Shown: in pieces, positions 60,571-64,000 of the stretch
Layout of the letters: each line of letters starts with the position of its first letter
Numbering within the stretch: position 1 is the first letter of the stretch
DNA from: Microbacterium sp. TPD7012
GTDB taxonomy: Bacteria; Actinomycetota; Actinomycetes; Actinomycetales; Microbacteriaceae
Direction of reading: 5' to 3'
NCBI RefSeq assembly: GCF_003075395.1
Contig: NZ_QDFV01000003.1
Coordinates: forward strand, 685 to 64,684
Length of the DNA stretch: 64,000 nucleotides
Notes under the pieces: generated by a model
The model's input: only the letters and a program-made list of their open reading frames with translations
Databases searched by the model: none
Told to the model about the DNA's origin: nothing
Program-made: the position numbers and the translations under genes

Positions 60571-62349
60571 TCAGGCTCCGAGCTGTGCGGCGAACTGCGC
60601 CGCCTCGAGACGAGCCTTCACCGCGCCGAGGAAGCGCGCGGCATCGGCGCCGTCGATGATCCGGTGATCGTACGACAGCGCGAGGTAGACGTACGAGCGG
60701 ACCGCGATCGCGTCAGCGCCGCCGACCTTCACCAGACCCGGGCGCTTGACGACCGTGCCGGTTCCGAGGATGGCCGACTGCGGGAGGAACACGACGGGCG
60801 TGTCGAACAGCGCGCCACGCGAGCCCGTGTTCGTCAGCGTGAAGGTGCCGCCCGCGAGCTCGTCCGGCTTCAGCTTGTTGTCACGCGTGCGCGCGGCGAG
60901 ATCGGCGATCTCGTGGGCGATCTGCGCGATGTTCTTCGACGCCGCGTCACGGAGCACCGGCGTGAGCAGTCCGCGCTCGGTGTCGACCGCGATCGACACG
61001 TTCTCGCTCGCGGGGTAGACGATGTTCTCGCCGTCGACCGTCGCGTTCACGATGGGGAAGGCCTGCAGGGCCTCAGCGGTCGCGAGAGCGAAGAACGGGA
61101 GGAAGGACAGCTTGTCGCCGGTCTTCTCCAGGAAGGAGGCCTTCACGCTGTCGCGGTAGTCCGCGAGGGCCGTGACATCGACCTCGACGACCGTCGTCAG
61201 CTGCGCCGTCTGCTGCATGGACTCCACCGCGCGCTTCGCGAGGACCTTGCGCAGGCGAGACATCGGCTGCGTGGTTCCGCGCAGCGGCGAGACCTCGAGC
61301 GGTGCCGGAGCGGCAGCTGCCGGAGCGGCCGCCGCCGGGGCAGCAGCGGTCTCTGCCGCCTTCAGAACGTCTTCCTTGCGGATGCGACCGCCGACGCCGG
61401 TGCCGGTGACCGACGCCAGGTCGACGCCCTGCTGGGCGGCCAGGCGGCGAACCAGCGGCGTGACGTAGAGGTTGTCGTTCTCGGTCGGCAGGCTGAGCTT
61501 CGGCGCGTCAGGCTCGGCTGCCGGAGCAGCGGGTGCGGATGCGGCGGCAGGGGCCGGCTCAGCGGGTGCCGCAGCGGGTGCGGGAGCGACCGGTGCCGGC
61601 GCGGCCTCGGCTGCGGGGGCCTGAGCCACCGGAGCCTCAGCGGCAGGAGCAGCTGGTGCCTCAGCGGCCGGTGCCTCAGCAGCCGGTGCCGGAGCGGCGG
61701 GTGCAGCGCCCGAACCGACGCGAGCGAGAACGGCGCCGACGGCGACGGTCTCGTCTTCGGCGGCGACGATCTCCTGCAGCACGCCGGCGACCGGCGAGGG
61801 GATCTCGGTGTCGACCTTGTCCGTCGAGATCTCGAGGAGAGCCTCATCGACCTCGACGGTGTCGCCGACCTGCTTCAGCCAGCGCGTCACGGTGCCCTCG
61901 GTCACGCTCTCGCCGAGTTCGGGGAGGACGATGTCCTTCGCGTCGCCGGAGGGTGCAGCGGCAGGCGCGGCCTCTGCAGCGGGAGCAGGCTCGGCTGCCG
62001 GTGCCGCCTCGGCGACGGGAGCCTCAGCTGCCGGAGCGGCTTCCGCAGGTGCGGCTTCTGCTTCCCCGGGAGCGGCTTCGGTCGGAGCATCCGCGGCCGG
62101 GGCCGCAGCGCTGCCGTCGCCGATGCGCGCAAGCAGGGCGCCGACCTCGACGGTCTCGTCCTCGGCCACGAGGATCTCCTCGATCACACCGCTGACGGGG
62201 GACGGGATCTCGGTGTCGACCTTGTCGGTCGAGATCTCGAGCAGGCCCTCATCCGCCTGAACGGTGTCGCCCACCTGCTTGAGCCAGCGGGTGACCGTAC
62301 CCTCTGTGACGCTCTCACCGAGAGCGGGGAGGACCACGGATGTGCTCAT
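60571..62349 (-). CDS. sucB: Dihydrolipoamide acyltransferase E2 (SucB)
   Basis: The 592-residue E2 has two lipoyl domains, with acceptor lysines K43 and K178 in two identical [13 protein letters not shown] stretches, long Ala/Pro/Glu-rich linkers, a peripheral-binding domain near residue 290 ([13 protein letters not shown]), and a C-terminal catalytic domain with [12 protein letters not shown]. Serves the pyruvate and/or 2-oxoglutarate dehydrogenase complex. It is the next gene after lpdA, 67 bases downstream. Confidence 0.93.
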   Translation of the reverse strand: MSTSVVLPALGESVTEGTVTRWLKQVGDTVQADEGLLEISTDKVDTEIPSPVSGVIEEILVAEDETVEVGALLARIGDGSAAAPAADAPTEAAPGEAEAAPAEAAPAAEAPVAEAAPAAEPAPAAEAAPAAAPSGDAKDIVLPELGESVTEGTVTRWLKQVGDTVEVDEALLEISTDKVDTEIPSPVAGVLQEIVAAEDETVAVGAVLARVGSGAAPAAPAPAAEAPAAEAPAAPAAEAPVAQAPAAEAAPAPVAPAPAAAPAEPAPAAASAPAAPAAEPDAPKLSLPTENDNLYVTPLVRRLAAQQGVDLASVTGTGVGGRIRKEDVLKAAETAAAPAAAAPAAAAPAPLEVSPLRGTTQPMSRLRKVLAKRAVESMQQTAQLTTVVEVDVTALADYRDSVKASFLEKTGDKLSFLPFFALATAEALQAFPIVNATVDGENIVYPASENVSIAVDTERGLLTPVLRDAASKNIAQIAHEIADLAARTRDNKLKPDELAGGTFTLTNTGSRGALFDTPVVFLPQSAILGTGTVVKRPGLVKVGGADAIAVRSYVYLALSYDHRIIDGADAARFLGAVKARLEAAQFAAQLGA

Positions 62350-62416
62350 GACTGAGTCTCCTTCAAGAAGTTGTATGACGCGTATCTAGCTTAGTGACTC
62401 GGGCACCGGTTGGTGC

Positions 62417-63790
62417 TCAGAGGGCGTGCAGCGGCTTTCCGGCCAATGCGAGGAAGGCTTCGCCGAGGGCTTCGCTCTGCGTGGGGTGCGCATGGATCAG
62501 CGGAGCGATGTCCTCCGGGTGCGCTTCCCAGGCGACGGCGAGCTGCCCCTCGGTGATGAGCTCGCCGACACGGTCGCCGAGCAGGTGGACGCCGACGACG
62601 GGCCCGTCCTTGAGGCGGACGACCTTGACCAGTCCGCTGGTCCCGATGATCTCGCTCTTGCCGTTGCCGGCGAGGTTGTACTCGTAGGCGACGACCGCGT
62701 CAGCGCCGTGCTCGGCGATCGCGGCATCCTCGGTCACACCGACGGAGGCGACCTCGGGGCTCGAGTAGGTGACCTTGGGGATCTGGGCGTCGGGGATGTT
62801 GACCGGCGAGAGACCGGCGATGCGCTCGGCGACGGCGATGCCCTGCTGGAAGCCGCGATGGGCGAGCTGGAGACCGGGGACGATGTCACCCACGGCCCAG
62901 ACGCCGGGAACGCCGGTGCGAAGATCCTGGTCGACGGTCACGAACCCGCGGTCGAGCTTCACGCCGGCCTCCTCGAACCCGAGGTCCGCGGTGACGGGTC
63001 CGCGTCCGACGGCCACGAGAAGGTAGTCGGCGGTGAACTCCTTGCCGTCTTCCAGCGTGACCGTGACCGAGGTCTCGTCCTGCGAGGCGGTCTGGAAGCG
63101 CACGCCGAGCGAGTACTGGATCCCGCGACGGCGGAAGGCGCGCTCGAGACCCTTGCTGAGGGCGATGTCCTCGTTCGGAACGAGGTGCGGCAGCGCCTCG
63201 ATGATCGTGACCTCGGTGCCGAAGGAGCGCCAGACGCTGGCGAACTCGACGCCGATCACGCCGCCGCCGAGGACGAGGACCCGCTCCGGGATGACGTCGA
63301 GAGCGAGAGCCTGCTCGCTCGTGAGGATGCGGCCGCCGATCTCGAGGCCGGGCAGCGATCGGCTGTACGAGCCGGTGGCGAGGACGACGTCGCCGCCGAC
63401 GTACACGTCATCGCCGACGCTGATGCTGCGGTCCGCGTTGAGGCGGCCGAGTCCGGCCACGGTGGTGATGCCACGCGCCTTGACGAGCCCCTCGAGGCCC
63501 TTGAACTTCTTCGCGACGATGCCCTCGCGGTACGCGCGGACGCCTGCCGGGTCGATGCCCTCCAGCGTCGCCGTCACGCCGACGTGTGCCGCGTCCCGCA
63601 CGTGCTCGGCCACCTCGGCCGCGTGCAGCAGCGCCTTCGTCGGGATGCAGCCGCGGTGCAGGCAGGTGCCGCCGACCTTGTCCTTCTCGATGAGGGCGAC
63701 CGACTTGCCGAGCTCGCTGGCTCGGAGCGCCGCGGCGTAGCCGCCGCTTCCGCCGCCCAGGACGACGATGTCGAAGGTGTGGGTTGTCAT
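62417..63790 (-). CDS. lpdA: Dihydrolipoyl dehydrogenase E3
   Basis: A 457-residue flavoenzyme with FAD motif VLGGGSGGYAAAL, redox disulfide GGTCLHRGCIPTKA, NAD motif VLGGGVIGVEFAS, and catalytic His in HAHPTQSEALGE. It reoxidises the lipoyl group of the E2 encoded downstream. AGGAGG precedes the ATG. The pair sucB-lpdA is a typical arrangement. Confidence 0.96.
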   Translation of the reverse strand: MTTHTFDIVVLGGGSGGYAAALRASELGKSVALIEKDKVGGTCLHRGCIPTKALLHAAEVAEHVRDAAHVGVTATLEGIDPAGVRAYREGIVAKKFKGLEGLVKARGITTVAGLGRLNADRSISVGDDVYVGGDVVLATGSYSRSLPGLEIGGRILTSEQALALDVIPERVLVLGGGVIGVEFASVWRSFGTEVTIIEALPHLVPNEDIALSKGLERAFRRRGIQYSLGVRFQTASQDETSVTVTLEDGKEFTADYLLVAVGRGPVTADLGFEEAGVKLDRGFVTVDQDLRTGVPGVWAVGDIVPGLQLAHRGFQQGIAVAERIAGLSPVNIPDAQIPKVTYSSPEVASVGVTEDAAIAEHGADAVVAYEYNLAGNGKSEIIGTSGLVKVVRLKDGPVVGVHLLGDRVGELITEGQLAVAWEAHPEDIAPLIHAHPTQSEALGEAFLALAGKPLHAL

Positions 63791-63793
63791 GTG

Positions 63794-64000
63794 TCATGCC
63801 TCCTTGTGGGATGCTGCGGCCAGCGCGATGATCGTTCGGACCATCGCTCCGGTGGGGCCCTTCTCGGTGAAGCCGTATGCGGCGCCGGCGTGCTCGCCGG
63901 AACCCGCGATGTCGAGGTGCACCCATGGGATGCGGGGTGCGTCCTCCGCGTCCGAGGTGCGCCCGACGAAGCGGCGCAGGAAGAGCCCGGCGTACGAGGC
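63794..64000 (-). CDS. pepA: Leucyl aminopeptidase, 3' end only
   Basis: The last 68 codons of an M17 aminopeptidase run off the window edge. WVHLDIAGSGEHAG and YGFTEKGPTGAMVRTIIALA match the C-terminal active-site part of the family (HLDIAG...GATG). The metal-binding core lies outside the window. It ends three bases before lpdA and is likely in the same operon. Confidence 0.85.
   Translation of the reverse strand, partial: ASYAGLFLRRFVGRTSDAEDAPRIPWVHLDIAGSGEHAGAAYGFTEKGPTGAMVRTIIALAAASHKEA

Noticed and set aside
60571..62349. Repeated DNA in the Ala/Pro/Glu-rich part of the E2 gene considered as a repeat element
   Set aside because: It encodes duplicated lipoyl domains and linkers; the DNA differs at synonymous sites, so it is normal protein duplication.

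Overview
The window reads as a gene-dense chromosomal segment of a high-GC actinomycete, most likely Microbacterium or a close Microbacteriaceae relative. This is inferred from the very high GC, frequent GTG starts, and actinobacterial proteins of the DUF3099, DUF3145, DUF4190 and DUF4191 types. It also rests on the FasR-fabD-fabH-acpP-fabF cluster, a homodimeric aceE, glnA2-glnE, and polyphosphate glucokinase. I see no insertion sequence, prophage, plasmid gene or CRISPR array. One tRNA (Val, TAC) and the class A RNase P RNA are present.

Layout. 0-7 kb: the end of an MFS exporter, then the biotin-uptake regulator bioQ divergent from bioMN, an acyltransferase, and a DedA/histidine kinase/response regulator operon. 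7-16 kb: ABC-F ATPase, PdxH-like oxidase, an ArsR-SRPBCC operon followed by a cupin protein and a GH16-like protein, SURF1 with two small partners, a DUF4190 protein, fabG, a hydrolase and serB. 16-20 kb: divergent glgC and glgA, an ABC ATPase, and the type B L31 gene with a structured leader. 20-25 kb: the most accessory-looking part, a DUF262/DUF1524 (GmrSD-like) protein overlapping an S33 peptidase gene, divergent from a putative 2OG-Fe(II) oxygenase preceded by an iron-box-like site. 25-35 kb: MocR/YczE pair, the type II fatty-acid operon with its PucR-type regulator FasR, and aceE. 35-43 kb: an ECF41 sigma factor with its carboxymuconolactone-decarboxylase-like partner and matching promoter, tRNA-Val, a second ArsR-SRPBCC operon, epimerase, lactate dehydrogenase, an SDR divergent from an XRE regulator, and an aldo/keto reductase. 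43-56 kb: zinc-ribbon protein, a short family-A polymerase, rnpB, ppgK, and the glutamine synthetase group glnA2-glnE-glnA1. 56-64 kb: RDD protein, divergent RimB-like protease and RimK fused to an RCK_C domain, DUF4191, a pseudokinase-like membrane protein, then lipoamide-linked sucB-lpdA and the end of leucyl aminopeptidase.

Linked functions. AceE, the E2 and the E3 connect to pyruvate/2-oxoglutarate oxidation, and aceE lies just upstream of the fatty-acid genes that use acetyl-CoA. BioMNQ supplies biotin, the cofactor of acetyl-CoA carboxylase. GlnE is expected to adenylylate GlnA1 but not GlnA2.

Regulation is unusually legible. At least fifteen genes carry a TAnnnT-like -10 hexamer six or seven bases before the start codon, which implies leaderless transcription. 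Several regulators have clear inverted-repeat sites in their own promoters.
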